The notes under the pieces: generated by a model
Databases searched by the model: none
Seen by the model: only the letters and a program-made list of their open reading frames with translations
Told to the model about the DNA's origin: nothing
Position numbers and translations under genes: made by a program
Assembly: GCA_016800925.1 (NCBI GenBank)
Contig: JABCPU010000088.1
Span: forward strand, 62,001 to 126,000
Direction of reading: 5' to 3'
Source: Suillus spraguei
Lineage: Eukaryota > Basidiomycota > Agaricomycetes > Boletales > Suillaceae
DNA length: 64,000 nucleotides
In this document: positions 35,525 to 48,440 of the stretch, piece by piece
Layout of the letters: every line of letters begins with the position of its first letter
How positions within the stretch are numbered: position 1 is the stretch's first letter

Positions 35525-38467
35525 ATGAATGGCGTTCGCAAACTTTGGGGAGGCGGAAGTTCGTCTACCAGTTCGCCAACAGCACAGTCACCTGGGCCAG
35601 CAACACCTGTAACACCTATATCGCCAGCACCGTCAACCACACCTTCTTCCGAAAGTTCTCCTCTCGCGACAACGCAGGGACTTTTTATCAAGAAAAATAA
35701 GAAACAGTCATCTGTAGTATCTATCACTGATGCTAGGAACGGTAACGACATCAACGGCTCAGACCGCTCGGCATCACCTGCTTCATCCCGAGTCACTTCT
35801 CCCTTACGAAAGCCAGTCCCGATCGCAGGTCCAGGCCCCTCATCTCCAAGAATTTTACCTCCACTCCAACCAAGAACGTCTACAGCTTCAGAATGGAAAC
35901 GCACCTCAGGATTGCTCAATATAAGAGATGACCTCCTCATAAGTCTGCTCACAAGTGAAGCAGTCGTAGAAAGCCGCGAATGCGAGATCTTAAGCGGAGA
36001 AGAAGTGGAAGAACTCAAAAAGGTTCGATTTTCATTCATTCATTCCATCTGGGCCTTTATATTTAACTTTAATAAATCGTCCCTCCAGGAACATCAAATT
36101 CTCAAGATACGACTCGCTGCAGCACAAAGGAAGCTCAAACTAGAAACAAAGATCCGCGATGCAGCTCTATCTCTTTCAAAAGTAAACACTGCGCACAAGA
36201 AAGTATCAAAAGCCACGGATGACCAACTAGATGCTGCAGAACGCAGAGTCAACGCTGCACAGACGGAACTTTGGCGCGTTTCAGAACGAACAAACGAAGT
36301 AGAGCGAAAGCTCCTCGAACATCGTGCAGGCGTGCTTGGTTTCTCCGTCGCCAAGATGGAGAGAAAGATGATGCCTGGTGGGGATGCATCGGGTTTGAGC
36401 ACGTCCAATAAGAGTTCGGCCCTTAGCTCCGTCATGACTACCTCTCCACAACCGAAAGCGCGATTCGACGGTGCACACCTATTCGCAGGCCACGCTGATG
36501 CACAGATTCCAAAAGCCCCACTATCCGTTGATGACATCGTCGCGCTCGAAGACAAGCTCCGCGCTGCAACCGAAGCCCTCAGTATCGCGAACCAGAAACA
36601 AGCTGAGATGGCGCGCGAATTATCTCACCTCCGTCTCGAGAAGGAACAGGTTGAAACGACGATGGGTATGGAACTTCAGACTGCTGAGGAAACCGTTGCT
36701 GCGCTGGAGAAAGAGTTCCCGCGTCTTGAAGAGCTGAATGAGAAATGTCAGGAATTACTCGAGGAACGTGCGCAGTGGGAAAAGGACAAGATTCTACTGG
36801 CCGCAAGGGAGAAGGAGGTGGAGAGGTTGGAAAGGCGGTTAGAGCTCTTGGAGGAGCAAAGTGGCGAAGCAACGGAAATGGAACGCGCACTCTCGGACGT
36901 ACAAGCAAAGTGCGACGCGGAACTGCAGACAAAGGACGAGGAAATCGCAGCGCTGAAAAAAGAGTGGGAGGATGCAAAAGAGGAATGGGAGGCGGAGAAA
37001 GCTGTGATGGAGGAAGATAAACTTGCAGAGCTTGGTGCGCTACAGGATGAGCTCGAGGATGCAAGAGAGGAATGGGAGGCAGAGAGAACTGTGATGGAGG
37101 AGAATAAATCCACAGAAGTTAGTGTGCTGCAGGATGAACTGGATGATGCGAGGGCTAGTGGCGAAGCACGAGCAGAGTTGGATGACGCTATCGAGGCACT
37201 TCGAACGGTCATGCAGCTGCATGGTATTCAAATTGCCTCCGATACATCCTTGCAAGGTCTGCTTGCCTCGGTCGCGTCACACCTCGAAACGTTGTCGGCT
37301 GTGCTGCAGGGACACAGTGATAGGCATGCGCGCTTTGGAGACGAGCTGCGGGTCCACATGGAGAAGAACGAAACTCTCTCAAAGGACCTGGACGCCGTTC
37401 GGCTGGAAAGGGACAATGCACAACTTGAAGTTCAATCCCTGGAGTCACGAGTCAAGGTAACATTCCATTATCTTCTAGCACGAAAAGCACTCATCACGAC
37501 CCCAGGAACTCATTGATGCCTCGTCAGCACCTACCGACCCTCCAATCGAATACACAGGCGAAGCAGCGGACATCATTGCCATTCTCCAACCCATCTGGAA
37601 CATCCTCCCCGCACCCGAACTCCGCGCCTCGAAACTCAACAGCAAACGACATCTCCGAAACCCTTCTATAGCTTCGAATCTAGGCAGATCATCACCATCA
37701 CCATCCAAATCCACCCTTTCTGACATGGACGTACGCGCGCTCAAATCTCTCTACGACGTCCGCTCGCAACCTACTCCTACTCCAGCAACTAGTCCTTCAC
37801 CCCCAGACCAAATAAAAGGCACATTCAGCGTCGAAGCATTCGTCTCGCGTGTCCAAGCGCTTATCATAGACGACCGAGCGCTAATCGAAAGATTGATCCG
37901 GTTCGCTCAAGCACATGACCTACTCAAGAAGAACGCAGAACGCGCTCAAAAACTTGCACAGGATACCAATGCAGCGTTGGAGACATATCAGCGGCAGGTA
38001 TCGACGCTTGAGCGGCAGAATACTTCTTTGTTGTCGAAGCAAAATGCATTGTGAGTCTTTGTTTGCTTACGTGAGTGGAGTGAAATTTTGAACGGTTTTA
38101 TTTGGATAGGATGGACGAGATACGTGACCTACAAGACGCTATCGAACGTGCGGTCTGCGAGTCCCGCGAGATGGAGATGCACGCTGCAGAACAAGCAGAG
38201 ACATGTCGACAACTTTCAGAGGCTAATAGCTCGCTGAGCGCCAAGACGCTTACGCTCGCTGAAGAAGCTGCTGTAGCTCCAGAAAAAGTACGGAAGCAAC
38301 TTGAAGGTCAACTTGCGGAATGCACAGAGGCTTTGAGGAAAGCGAGAGAGGAGATAGACGGGATGAGGATGTCGGAGCAGACACAGAGGATTGCATTGTT
38401 GGATGAACTTAATTTGATGCAGACGGAGAATAGTAATTTGAGGGCGCAGTTGAGGGCAAAGAAGTAA
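35525..38467 (+). CDS. Uds1-domain (up-regulated during septation) coiled-coil protein
   Basis: Four exons (35525-36022, 36089-37456, 37506-38050, 38110-38467) give 922 residues. The N-terminal ~110 residues are Ser/Pro-rich. The Uds1 domain follows: DDLLISLLTSEAVVES, CEILSGEEVEELKK, then after the intron LKIRLAAAQRKLKLETKIRDAALSLSKV. The remainder is mostly long coiled coil, with short internal duplications (DELEDAREEWEAERTVMEE-type units around 36950-37130), and ends in LRAQLRAKK. The S. pombe namesake is induced at septation; a cell-cortex or septum scaffold role is inferred. The first intron is 66 bases and stays open in frame if retained. The start at 35525 was chosen over upstream ATGs because the Met-Asn-Gly-Val-Arg start begins the recognisable region. 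Confidence 0.8.
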
Positions 38468-38742
38468 GTGGGTTGGGTGTGTGGTATGTATATCTATGAT
38501 AGTGTATGAATCAGTGTGCTTTATTAAGTTTGTTCAATTCGGGTTTCGTTACAGCGAGTGCCAGTGTATTCGATAGTCCTAATACCCACTCGGCAGAGAA
38601 TGTCATACGGAAAGGCAACTTAGGTGGATACCGAAGCAAGATTCAGGTTGTGGGCCAACATTCTTCCAAAGGGAAATCTACTGGTAGTGGTAATACATGA
38701 AAGTCGTTGGCAACAATAGTATATCATACATCATTTATATCG
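38468..38742. other. Convergent intergenic gap
   Basis: A 275-base gap separates the Uds1-type gene and serine hydrolase copy 1, which converge. No gene is seen. Confidence 0.5.
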
Positions 38743-40785
38743 CTACACTTTACTAAACCAAACATCAGCACGATCTTTCACAGTTGTATGTGTTCGTTCC
38801 CTCTCCGCGAGTTGACCCACCATCCCGAACAAGCCAAAACCAATAACTTTTCCATCTTCCACAACGAACTCTGCCGTAGCTTCGAACGTCGTTGTCTCAA
38901 AGGGCGTACGGTCGCGCCCATATCCTTCCGGGAATAATGATATGTACTGGACCACGAACGTATTTCCAGACCGATGCATGCCTCGAATATGAGATGACCA
39001 TATGCGAGGCCATGCTGCCAATAGTTGAACAGGCTGCGGAGCACTTGACTGCCTCCATCCACGGCAATAAAGTCGGAGATGACATCTTGACAATAGGAGG
39101 AGCTTCCGGAAGGAGTACAAAAGACGATGGCGCCGTATCCAGCACTAGTATATGTGCCCGAGAACTCTTCGAATGCAAGTTCCAAACTAACGACGTTTTC
39201 GTCTGCAGGTGCGATTGTTTCCTTCTCAGACGTATCGGGCTTACTGAACCAATTATGAGTGAGCAAAGGGAAAGGTATTTGGCAATGAAAATAACGAACA
39301 TCGGTGGTAATTGTTTTGACCGCAGATTCAGAGCCGCGTCGATTATACGGTTCAAGATATTCGTCACAGGCGGTGCTTTATTGTCGCCATTGGCAAAAAC
39401 AACGACTCCAAGATCGTCATTTGAAAGGAATGAGACTAGCGTAGAGAATCCTGGAAGCGACCCTGGATGATATACCACCTAATGCTCCGACATTAGTCAC
39501 CATGCACAATAACAGATGAACATTTCTTACATCATGGCCCAGGTAAGAGTTTCGGAACCAGCCCATCCCATACCCCTGAATTGACACCTCAGGATCAGGT
39601 GGGGTGCCGGTGCATACAGAGTATGACTGTGATGCGTTTCCATACACAGACAGCGGTATGACCGTGGCGTTATTGAGCACGCCCTTGTTAAGCCACAATG
39701 TAACCCATTTCGACTAAACGAACATCTTCAAGAGTTGGTAAATAGAACGAAGGCAAAAGCACATACCATGTCTACGGCACTCGAAATCACACCGGCTGCA
39801 CCAGCAATTAGTGTTACTGACTCTTCTGTGAAATTCTCAGGCAAGAGTCTGCCATTGTTGGTCCATCCCTGGCTGAACTTGCCGGTCTTCGCAGCTTTTG
39901 CTGGTGAGAACGTAGAAGAGGACATTCCTAGTGGCGTGAATATTCGATCCTCCACGAAAGAGGTGTATGTTTGTGCAGAGTAAGTTTCAATGATGTGTGC
40001 GACTGCCGTGTACATCTGTGCGTGGATTATGAATACGTATTTGGCGCCTTTGCCAAGACCTCGTTACCTTGTTGTTGTACGACCACTGTTCCCGTAGTTC
40101 GAAAGCTGGCCTTAGATAACGCATCCCCAACACGTCATCTTTCAGGCTGTCGTGTGGTCCATACGAGAAGTCATGGCTAGCTCACGTTCAATAGAATCTT
40201 GCGCTGGAGCAAATAATTTGAGTAATGCTTACCCAGGAAGGCCAGATACATGAGAGAGAATGTCCTTCATATTTGCTTTCTTGGACGCCCATTCATCCAT
40301 CAACTTCCATTCTCCTGGGAGGATATCTTGGACTAAGGTGTGCCAATTAAATTCCGACAGACCGGGAGGAAGCGGCGTGACGTTTCTTCCGTGATCATAG
40401 TCATCCATCAAAATTCCAAGAGCGCTCGCGCAGAAAGCTTTGGATACAGAGGCCATGTGGAATAATGTCTGGAAATTGCAGCTTCAGAGTTCAGACAATA
40501 AAAGACTTGGGCAGTTTGTACGTCTTCTGTTGTCTTGTCCCCATCCTCTGTCATGTTCCCCCATGAATGAAACTCTGGTTCGCCATACCTCGGGATAACT
40601 GCAACGGACAGTCCAGTGATGTTCCAAAGATCGAGGGTCTCTTGGATAGAGTTGGAGAGCTCTGAGGTGATAACCTGACCATTGTTTACCCCGACAAAAT
40701 CAGTTAGGAACGACAGCTGGGAAAGATAGGTGAATGGCTGGTTCAAGAAACTTAATGCTGCGCTCAGCAGTTTAACCGTGATCAT
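38743..40785 (-). pseudogene. Serine hydrolase of beta-lactamase fold, copy 1 (frameshifted near the C-terminus)
   Basis: It has the same seven-exon plan as the intact copy at 48992-51034: exon 1 is 40785-40522, exon 2 starts at 40468. The catalytic S-x-x-K motif is present as MASVSKAF. Shared blocks include ITGLSVAVIPRYGEPEFHSWG, YGPHDSLKDDVLGMRYL, REQWSYNNK, FVEDRIFTPLGMS, YGMGWFRNSYLGHD and YHPGSLPGFSTLVSFL. Compared with copies 2 and 3, one base is missing near 39051 (GGCAGTC instead of GGGAAGTC), which shifts the last ~100 residues into another frame ending at 38778. The original stop would be at 38743. The core catalytic domain is otherwise open, so a shortened protein could still be made. 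Confidence 0.7.
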
Positions 40786-41419
40786 GATGTTGAGAAGGGG
40801 GTAGCAGAGTGGTTACTCGGTGACCAACAAAGCGAGATCTTGTACCCCAACCATACTAAAAACAAACATTTAATATTGAAGTGAAATGCGGTGAAAAATG
40901 ATGCGCCACTGCTGAGATACTTCCAAACGGTGAGTGCACAATGCGCATTAACTACGCTAGTCAGAAATTGCGGGCTTACCGTGGTAGTCGCTGCTTGGAA
41001 CATTCCAATCCTTGTCCTCCAAACGAGCCATAATGAGTGAGCGTGCGCTGATTCCTTTAAATTATAATTATATCCACGGTCAGACGGTCGTCACAAGTAT
41101 ATTATACTGCCAGTCTCCAAAGCAAGTTGTATTTATAGTTACGACGACTACCGCAGCCGCGGCATTTTTTCTAGTGCCCGAAAATGATGAGGCAAAATAA
41201 TTATTTGGCGTACTCAATTGTCAATTCTAAAAGTTCGCGTTCACTTGGGAGCCGAGTTTATTACGACACCTGATTTGGAACCGGACGCCGGCCGTTCGCG
41301 TTATCAGTTCCCATCATTCAACGTTCAATGATATGCCTCGTGCGCAGCGACAAAAGCAAGGGACGCTTTAACTTTACATTCTGTTCTGGCCAGTTCATTG
41401 GCTGTATCTAGAGGCCGTC
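40786..41419. other. Upstream region of serine hydrolase copy 1
   Basis: The first ~80 bases (the GTGACC-containing leader) resemble the sequence upstream of copies 2 and 3; similarity then stops. No gene is supported. Confidence 0.45.
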
Positions 41420-42690
41420 TCGAGGAACCTTTCACTCCAGATCATCAAGGTCTCCAGCCACACCCGGGTCTCCAGCCATACCCTCCCGCCCTACATCTTC
41501 AGCCATTCCTTCTCACAATGTGTCTCCAGCTATTCCCTCTCACTCTGCAGCATTAGCCACCCCTTCCCGCCCCGCCATTCCAGCCACTCCCTCGCGAGTG
41601 CAGCCAGTCTTGTTCACTCAGAGCCAATGAGTTGTCTATATTGATAGTCACCCTAGCCAGTTCCATGGAATGAAAACCATCCACCGCAACTCCCGAGTCT
41701 GCCACCACTGCCGAGTTTGCAACCGCTCCTGTGACTGCAGCCATTTCTGCCCATTTGGGGTCTAAAGCCATTTTTGCCCACTTGGATTCTGCAGCCAGGT
41801 GTGCGGCATGTCCTCGAATGATAGGTGGTCCAGCCATCGTTGTCCGCTCTGGGTGTCCCAGCCACTCCCAGCCACATCTCTCCAGCCATCCTCGTCCACT
41901 CTTTGTCTCCTCCACTCTCGTCCATTTCTTTCCAACCACTCTCGTCCGCTCTTGGTGTTCAGCCATTGTCCCCCGTTCTCGGTGTCCAGCCACTTTCGCC
42001 CATTTCTCTCCAGCCACTCCCGCCCAGGTATGCTTACCAGCCACTCACTATTGGTCTGCAGCCATTCTTGACTACTCGGGGTCTGAAGCCATTCTTTGCC
42101 ACTCTGGGTCTGCAGCCACTCTTGTCCCCTCCGAGTCTGCAGCCACTCTCGTCCCATCTGCATCTGCAGCCATTCTCGGCCCGGGGTCCGTTGCAGCCAC
42201 ATTTGTCCGGTCGAGTTTGAAGCCACTCTTCCCCGTGTCGGCTCTGCAGCCAGTGTCCTCCGGTCTGGGTCCGCAGCCATTCTCCCCCGGTTCGAGTTTG
42301 CAACCATTCTCATCCGCTCGGGGTCTCCAGCCAGCCTTTCCCGCTGATGGTTTCCAGCCAGTCTTGCCCATTCCGAGTCTCCAACGGCATTTGTTCGCCA
42401 GGGTCTCCAGCAACTTGCTTGCGTCTTTGAGTCCACAACCACCCTCGCCCACTCTGTAGCCAACCTCTCCCTCTATCGCTCTGCAACAAATGTCCCCGCG
42501 TGGGTGTGCAGCCAATGTCCCCACCCCGGGTCTCCAACCAGTCTTCTCTTTCCTGGGTCCGCAGATAGTCTTCCCCACCTCGGGTCTGCAGCCATGCACG
42601 TCCATCCAAAGTCTTTAACCAGGACCGCAAACCAGACCCGCGAGCTCCTCGAAGCCATAACAGACCCGCAAGAACATGCAGTGGCTCTGG
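41420..42690 (-). repeat. Degenerate 27-base/nonapeptide array
   Basis: This is the repeat tail of the dead NACHT paralogue, about 1.2 kb and thus longer than the intact array. Units such as GREWLQTRRGQEW, LDTENGGQW and LNTKSGREW keep the Trp spacing. Unit sequences are highly diverged and several have lost or gained one residue, with frame changes between blocks. Confidence 0.8.
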
Positions 42691-44220
42691 TGGCTCAACG
42701 GCGAAAGCTAATGATTGTTGCAAGCTCCTGGGGTCGTGGGGTTCCATAGCCTGATTCTGCCACTTCAATTCTAAGGGTGCATCCATGAGAGCGGTGCGTT
42801 TTGGAATGTCTTGGATCATCAAGCGAAAAGAGGAATAAGCGAGTATGGAATGCGGAGCTGTGACAGGTTGTAATCCAGGGAGGCTGCAGTTTAAAAAGTC
42901 TGATGCATAGTCCCGAATGGATGAGTGGTAGATATTCACAGGCTGGTCGCTGTCGGCGGGAATGTCCACGAAAGACCGTAGCTGCACCAGTACGGTTGCG
43001 ATATCACTGCCTTGACCAGGGCCAAGGAGCTTCGAGAGCTGTGAGATCGGCAGAGGGTCTGCGAGGGTGGCAACAATAGACAAATGCTGGTATGCCCGGC
43101 GGAGTCAGAACAGGTGGCGAGAATACAGTTGTACAACTTCTACACTTCTGTCCCAGGTAGTAGTTCATTGGTTAACTCGAGCATAGCTCAAGGCGATCCC
43201 GGGGGTCATTGTATCCGTCATCGACAAACTTCATTGTAAATGCCACGATGAAGCGCCTGCCAGCTGGGTTCGCCAGCCGTGTAAGTTCATCCGCGCGCAG
43301 TGGGTTGCGGGAAATCAGAATGGCGATTTCGCAACATTGTGAAGGAATGTTGCAAGAAGACGTAGATATCATTGTCAACATCTTCGCCGTCTAACGAAAT
43401 GGTGCCAGCAACGCCCCCCTCCCAGAAGTGTTCACCGGTATCTCACATATCAGTGTGCGCATTTCTTCTTTTTGAATGGCTTTACGGATATGCTCTTCCG
43501 AGCGACTTGTGAGTAAAATGTGGATCACGGGAAGATCAGGATCACGAAGAGCTTGTCCAAGGAGGGAAATGAGATCGGCAATGGTCTCAGGTTTGCATTC
43601 ATTGAGGGCATCGACAACAAACACTGGAGGCGGACACTCACGCAGCCTAGATTGCAAGTGCCAGGGAAGTTGACAAAATAACGCCATCATCCGGTCGCGA
43701 AGAGACTTGCTAGGATCTAGAACCGCAAGATTTTCGCGGATAGCTCTATTTAGGTCGTTCTTGACACTGGGAAATTGCTCGCGAGCTGGTAAGCAAGGGT
43801 CGCAAAGAAATGACCAGTGGTACTGCGTTTTGTGTGCTTGCGAGAGAAAAAGAACAACGTTCCCGCAAGCCTCGTTTCGATTTTCGTCTCCTGTGTCACT
43901 TCCAGACCTTTCATCGTCTCAGCTACAGTGAATGCCACAGCAGACTTTCCAATGCCTGCCATGCCATGCAGCCAGATTATTGGACTCTTCTCTCGCTTGT
44001 CCAATGATCCATGGATGAATTTGAGAAGGTCTACTCGGGTCCCTTCCAAACATTTCGGATGGGGTTGGCGTTCAGGGGAGTCATACTCAGCACCTAGGAC
44101 AGCGACCTGTGACAACTTCTCCCAAGTTCCTTCGGCCATCGCTAGAAGCTTGCTAGGAACTGCCAGTATGTCAGAGAACGAGTGAGGTAATAAGGAGACA
44201 TTTACATTTATCCCACTCAC
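41420..44220 (-). pseudogene. Decayed paralogue of the NACHT/nonapeptide NLR gene
   Basis: On the minus strand it opens with EGTWEKLSQVAVLGAEYDS, PHPKCLEGTRVDLLKFIHG and a still intact Walker A (GMAGIGKS, ~44020). A missing base near 43753 shifts the frame after LASNFP. VVDALNEC and ILLTSRSEEH then follow in a second frame, with another shift near 43420, one near 43270 and a stop at about 43130 (GTG-TAG after the LLPGTE block). Later parts (DPLPISQLSKLLGPGQG, NIYHSSIRDYASD) and the repeat tail are in further frames. It is clearly homologous end to end to the gene at 19422-22363 but much more diverged than the short copy at 22724. It lies between serine hydrolase copies 1 and 2. Confidence 0.85.
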
Positions 44221-45284
44221 TTATCGATAGCCTGAGGTTGATGATAGAACGTGACACAAAGTGAGTTGTGATGGAACAGGTTGAGGAAACACTAGTCAAG
44301 TTTAATGGTGTAATTAGAAATCGTAATGGTGATGGCTATCTCGTAGGGGACGACATGCGACAAGTTAATCGAACAATCAAAGTCTCAACTGAAACGATCT
44401 TTCGAGTCCGAAGGAAGTCGTAAAACGATACTTAGGTATCAGCCTGCCCAGTAAACGCGTTCGCAGTTCGAGTGGGTGGCAGCAAAAAGAACGAGCAATG
44501 GAAACAGCAACGTTTTAAAAAAGATAGAATTGTAGTGCAATTCCAACTTCTGGATAGTGGTTAAATGTGGTCAAGTTGAAAGGACTAGCGGGCGCTTGTC
44601 TGGTTGCACCAGTGTCAGGCACAGTTGCTGTGTAAGGCTGGTTATTTACATAAGTGACCGTATTTTTGACAAGGTTATAGTTGAACGCACTATTATCATT
44701 CTATCACATATGAATACTCGCTATAGCTGTTGAACGTTACGTTTCAACGATATCCGATAACTTCCAATGCGACTGAAACTGAAGTTGTACCCTCAGACTG
44801 TTGCACCCCTCTAGCTCCAAGCACCGCGCGCCGCCAGCTGGGATAGTCTTCCGACTCAGCTTGATGATGTAGTTAATACATTTGTCCATCATGATTTGCA
44901 CTGATTAAGAACGAAGGTCATGAGTTGTTTGGGTGAAATTGTGTCGTCCGACCTTTGACTTAGATGAACAATGCATCATCCATGTTAATGAAACATGAGC
45001 AGCGTTGTCACAGTTCTTCAGTAAGATCTATCTTCGCAAGTCTACTAATCTGTAGACTAGAATAGAGTCTCGGCGAGGGAGACAGATCAATACCAACTCA
45101 GAGGAGACGCATGCAAAGAATATTGTAATTAGGACCTGTATGAGATGAAGTGACAAATTAGTGACTTGAATAGGCCCGTCGACGCAACAGAACGCACCTC
45201 CATAGTTCATGCTCTCGTATTCCCACGGGTAAGAACCGGTACACTTCATCCAAGCATTATGTGCACCTACATCCAGCCACTATA
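44221..45284. other. Non-coding region upstream of the dead NACHT paralogue
   Basis: About 1 kb with no supported gene. It is AT-rich and has many stops. Confidence 0.45.
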
Positions 45285-45605
45285 CATAAGACCTGCTCAA
45301 GACGAGACGGCACATCATAAAACCCTCGAGCCCATGAGCAAGCATCTTCCCGTTCCTCGGACCAGAACGTAAGCCTTAATTTTCAAATTCAGTATGCCTT
45401 CTAACCAATGATATAAAGGGGATCTCCATTCCATGACGCACTAAGGCATTGTATAGCTGTGAATCACAACCCTACTATAGATATAACGAGCATTACTTAC
45501 CTGAGAGTGAAACCTGTCAGGGTGATTTCCCCGACATGTTTTGAAATTGATGGGTATGAGCTCAGCAGTGATGTTCCAGTGGCCAAACCATGAGGTTAAG
45601 TCCAA
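45285..45605 (-). pseudogene. Fragments of an F-box gene related to the one at 17257-18523
   Basis: Three blocks on the minus strand match the plus-strand pseudogene in the same order: 45555-45603 with ~17900-17950 (the NLGIDLTVWSP region), ~45515-45540 with ~17983-18005 (CATGTCG-GGAAATCACCCT), and 45285-45372 with ~18183-18275 (the TFWFEGKREDAYSWARL region). Identity is moderate to high over short stretches with gaps. No open frame remains. Confidence 0.6.
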
Positions 45606-45776
45606 AATTCCTGATACAAGTAGGGGGGCTAACGACCCTAGTATTTGGCACCCACAAGCTGCGGCATGTATGTTTACCTTTGAAATACATGATACAAACG
45701 GCCAACTAGGTATAGTAAGGGCACTTCAAAAAGACCTGCGAAGTTTAGTCGAGAAAATGGATGACTTATATAATCA

Positions 45777-47837
45777 TTACATCATATCGGAAACACTGGG
45801 TACTTTGTCAAACCAAACGTCAGCACGGTCTTTCACAGTCGTATGCGTTCGCTCCCTCTCCGTGAGCTGATCTAGCAGCCCGAAACCAAAACCAATAACT
45901 TTTCCATTTTCCACAACGAACTCTGCCGTAGCCTCAAAAAACTCTGTCTCAAAGGGTGTACTGTCGCGCCCATATCCTTCCGGGAACAAAGAAGTGTACT
46001 GAAACACGAACGTATTTCCGGACCGATGCGTGCCTCGAATATGAGATGAACATACGCGAGGCCATTCTGCAAGCAGCTGAACCGACTGGGGAGCACTTGA
46101 CTTCCCTGCATCCACCGTAGCAAAGTCCGAGATCACATCTTGACAATACGAGGAGTTTCCGGAAGGAGTACAAAAGGTGATGGCGCCGTATCCAGCATCG
46201 GTATATGTGCCCGAGAACTCTTCAAGCGCAAGTTCCAAACTAACAATTTTTTCATGTGAAGGGGGATTGGTTTCTTCTCAGATGTATTGGGTTTACTGGA
46301 CCGGTGATAGGTGAGTAGATGGAAAGGGATTTGGCAATGAAAATAACGAACATCGGTGGTAATTGTTTTGACCGCAGATTCAGAGCCGCGTCGATTATAC
46401 GGTTGAAGATATTCATCACAGGTGGTGCTTTATTGCCGCCATTGGCAAAAACAACGACTCCAAGATCGTCATTTGGAAGGAATGAGACTAGCGTAGAAAA
46501 TTCTGGAAGTGCCCCTCCGTGATGTACGATCTAATACCCCGGCATCAGTCACCATGTACAACAGCGGATGAACGTTTGTTACATCATGGCCCAGATACGA
46601 ATTTCGGAACCAGCCCATCCCATACCCCTGAATCGACACCTCAGGATCAGCTGAGGCACCGATGGATACGGAGTATGACTGCGATGCGTTCCATACACAG
46701 ATAATGGTATGACAGTAGCGTTTTCGTGTACGCCCTTGTTAAGCCATAATGTAACCCATTTCGACTGAATGACAACAAAGATATTCAGTTGGTAAATTGA
46801 ACGAACGCAAAAAAGCACATACCATGTCTACGGCACTCGAAATCACGCCTCCTGCACCGGCCACCAGAGCTTCTGTCTGTTCTGTGAGACATTGGGGAAA
46901 GAGTCTGCCATTATGGGCCCATCCCTGGGTGAATCTGCCGGTCTTCCTAGCCTTTGCTAGTGAGAATGTAGAAGAGGACATTCCTAGTGGCGTGAATATT
47001 CGGTCCTCCACAAAAGATGTGTATGTTTGTGCGGAGTAAGTCTCAATGATGTGTGCGGCTGCCATGAACATCTGTTCGTAAACTATGAAGATCCGCTTGG
47101 TGCTTTTTCGAAGACCTCGTTACCTTGTTGTTGTACGACCACTGTTCCCTTAGTTCAAAAGCTGGCCTTAGATGGCGCATTCGCAATACATCATCTTTCA
47201 GGCTGTCATGTGGTCCATACGAGAGACCATGGCTAGCTCATATTAAATAGAATCTTGCGCTGGAGCCAAGAATTTGAGTACAGCTTACTGAGGAAGGCCA
47301 GATACATGAGAGAGGATGTCCTTTATATTTGCTCTCTTAGACGCACAATCATCCATCAATTGCCATTCTCCTGGAAGGATATCTTGCACTAAAGTGTGCC
47401 AATTAAATTCCGACAGACCGGGAGGAAGCGGCGTGACGTTTCTTCCGTGGTCATAGTCATCCATCAAAATTCCAAGAGCGCTCGCGCAGAAAGCCTTGGA
47501 TACAGAGGCCATGTAGAATAACGTCTAGAAATTGCAGCTTGAGTATTCATAAAAGCAGAGAGACTCGAGCAGTTCGCACGTCTTCTGTTGTCTTGTCCCC
47601 ATCTTCTGTCATATTTCCCCATGAATGAAATTCCGGTTCGCCATACCTCGGAACAACTGCGACGGACAGTCCAGTGATGTTCCAAAGATCAAGGGTCTCT
47701 TGGATAGAGTTGGAGAGCTCTGAGGTGATAATATGGCCATTGTTTACCCCGACAGAATCAGCTAAGAACGATAGCTGGGAGAGATGGGTGAATGGCTGAC
47801 TCAAGAAGCCTAATGCTACACTCAACAGTTTAGCCAT
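45777..47837 (-). pseudogene. Serine hydrolase of beta-lactamase fold, copy 2 (frameshifted)
   Basis: It has the same exon plan as copy 3, starting at 47837. The catalytic S-x-x-K is present (MASVSKAF). One G is missing at about 46691 (TATGGAACGC against TATGGGAACGC in copy 3). This breaks the frame inside the SVYGNASQSYS block and reads to a stop at 46579. The downstream C-terminal exons are otherwise well preserved (LEEFSGTYTDAGYGAITFC, FVFQYTSLFPEGYG), and the last frame ends slightly later than in copy 3, at 45777. It is closer to copy 3 than to copy 1. Confidence 0.75.
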
Positions 47838-48440
47838 GATGTTGAGAAGGGGATAGCAGAGTGGTCACTCGGTGACCTCTCCGGTCCAAGATCTTATGCT
47901 TGAACCAGACTCATAACAAACATTGCGGGAGCAGAATCCGGAAACAAAAGGATCCAGCTTATAATTATCTTCTTCACGCTGTTCAACGATGTGCGGTATC
48001 TGGGTGTAATCTATGAGGACGCTTTGTATATTTTTTCCCACTTCACGTGTGTTTGTTATCTATCACTGTACCTAGACTTCAAAAGCGGCATTGATGTAGA
48101 GAGTTTCAAGTCGTATGGCCAAGATAAGAGGGTTGTCAGCTGATCTTCCGACCTTCTCGAAGTTCATGTACAACCTATAAGGTACATATATGAGCACTGA
48201 ACGATGAGTTTCCTACCGAGCCGCCTTTACTTACAGAAATCAAGAGCACCTTGAAGTCGGGCAGATAGCAAGTGACTCACCTCGGTCGACTCGAGACGTC
48301 TGGGTCAATCTGGGACAATGGAAAGTGGAATGATCCTTAGATATGAGGCCCGGGTCTCTATTTCAAAAATATAAAGCCAAGATAGTACTCGCGACTCGTG
48401 ATAGGGGCCTTGCTGCGGTGCTGGGCTGTGTATGAACTGG
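47838..48440. repeat. Duplicated upstream flank, copy 2 unit
   Basis: About 600 bases 5' of hydrolase copy 2 match, with gaps, the 600 bases 5' of copy 3 (51035-51642). Shared landmarks are GTCACTCGGTGACC, the TTATAATT..CTTCTTC stretch, GACCTTCTCGAAGTTCATGTA, TGGAATGATCCTTAG and GATAGGGGCCTTGCTG. The duplicated unit therefore includes gene plus promoter. Confidence 0.7.

Noticed and set aside
36579..37064. Minus-strand open frame of 161 codons, Pro/His-rich, inside the Uds1-type gene.
   Set aside because: It is antisense to a Glu/Lys-rich coiled coil, which gives long antisense frames by composition.
41553..42605. Several overlapping minus- and plus-strand open frames of 90-240 codons in the 41.5-42.6 kb region as separate genes.
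   Set aside because: All are frames of the same degenerate nonapeptide array of the dead NACHT paralogue; none has an independent domain.
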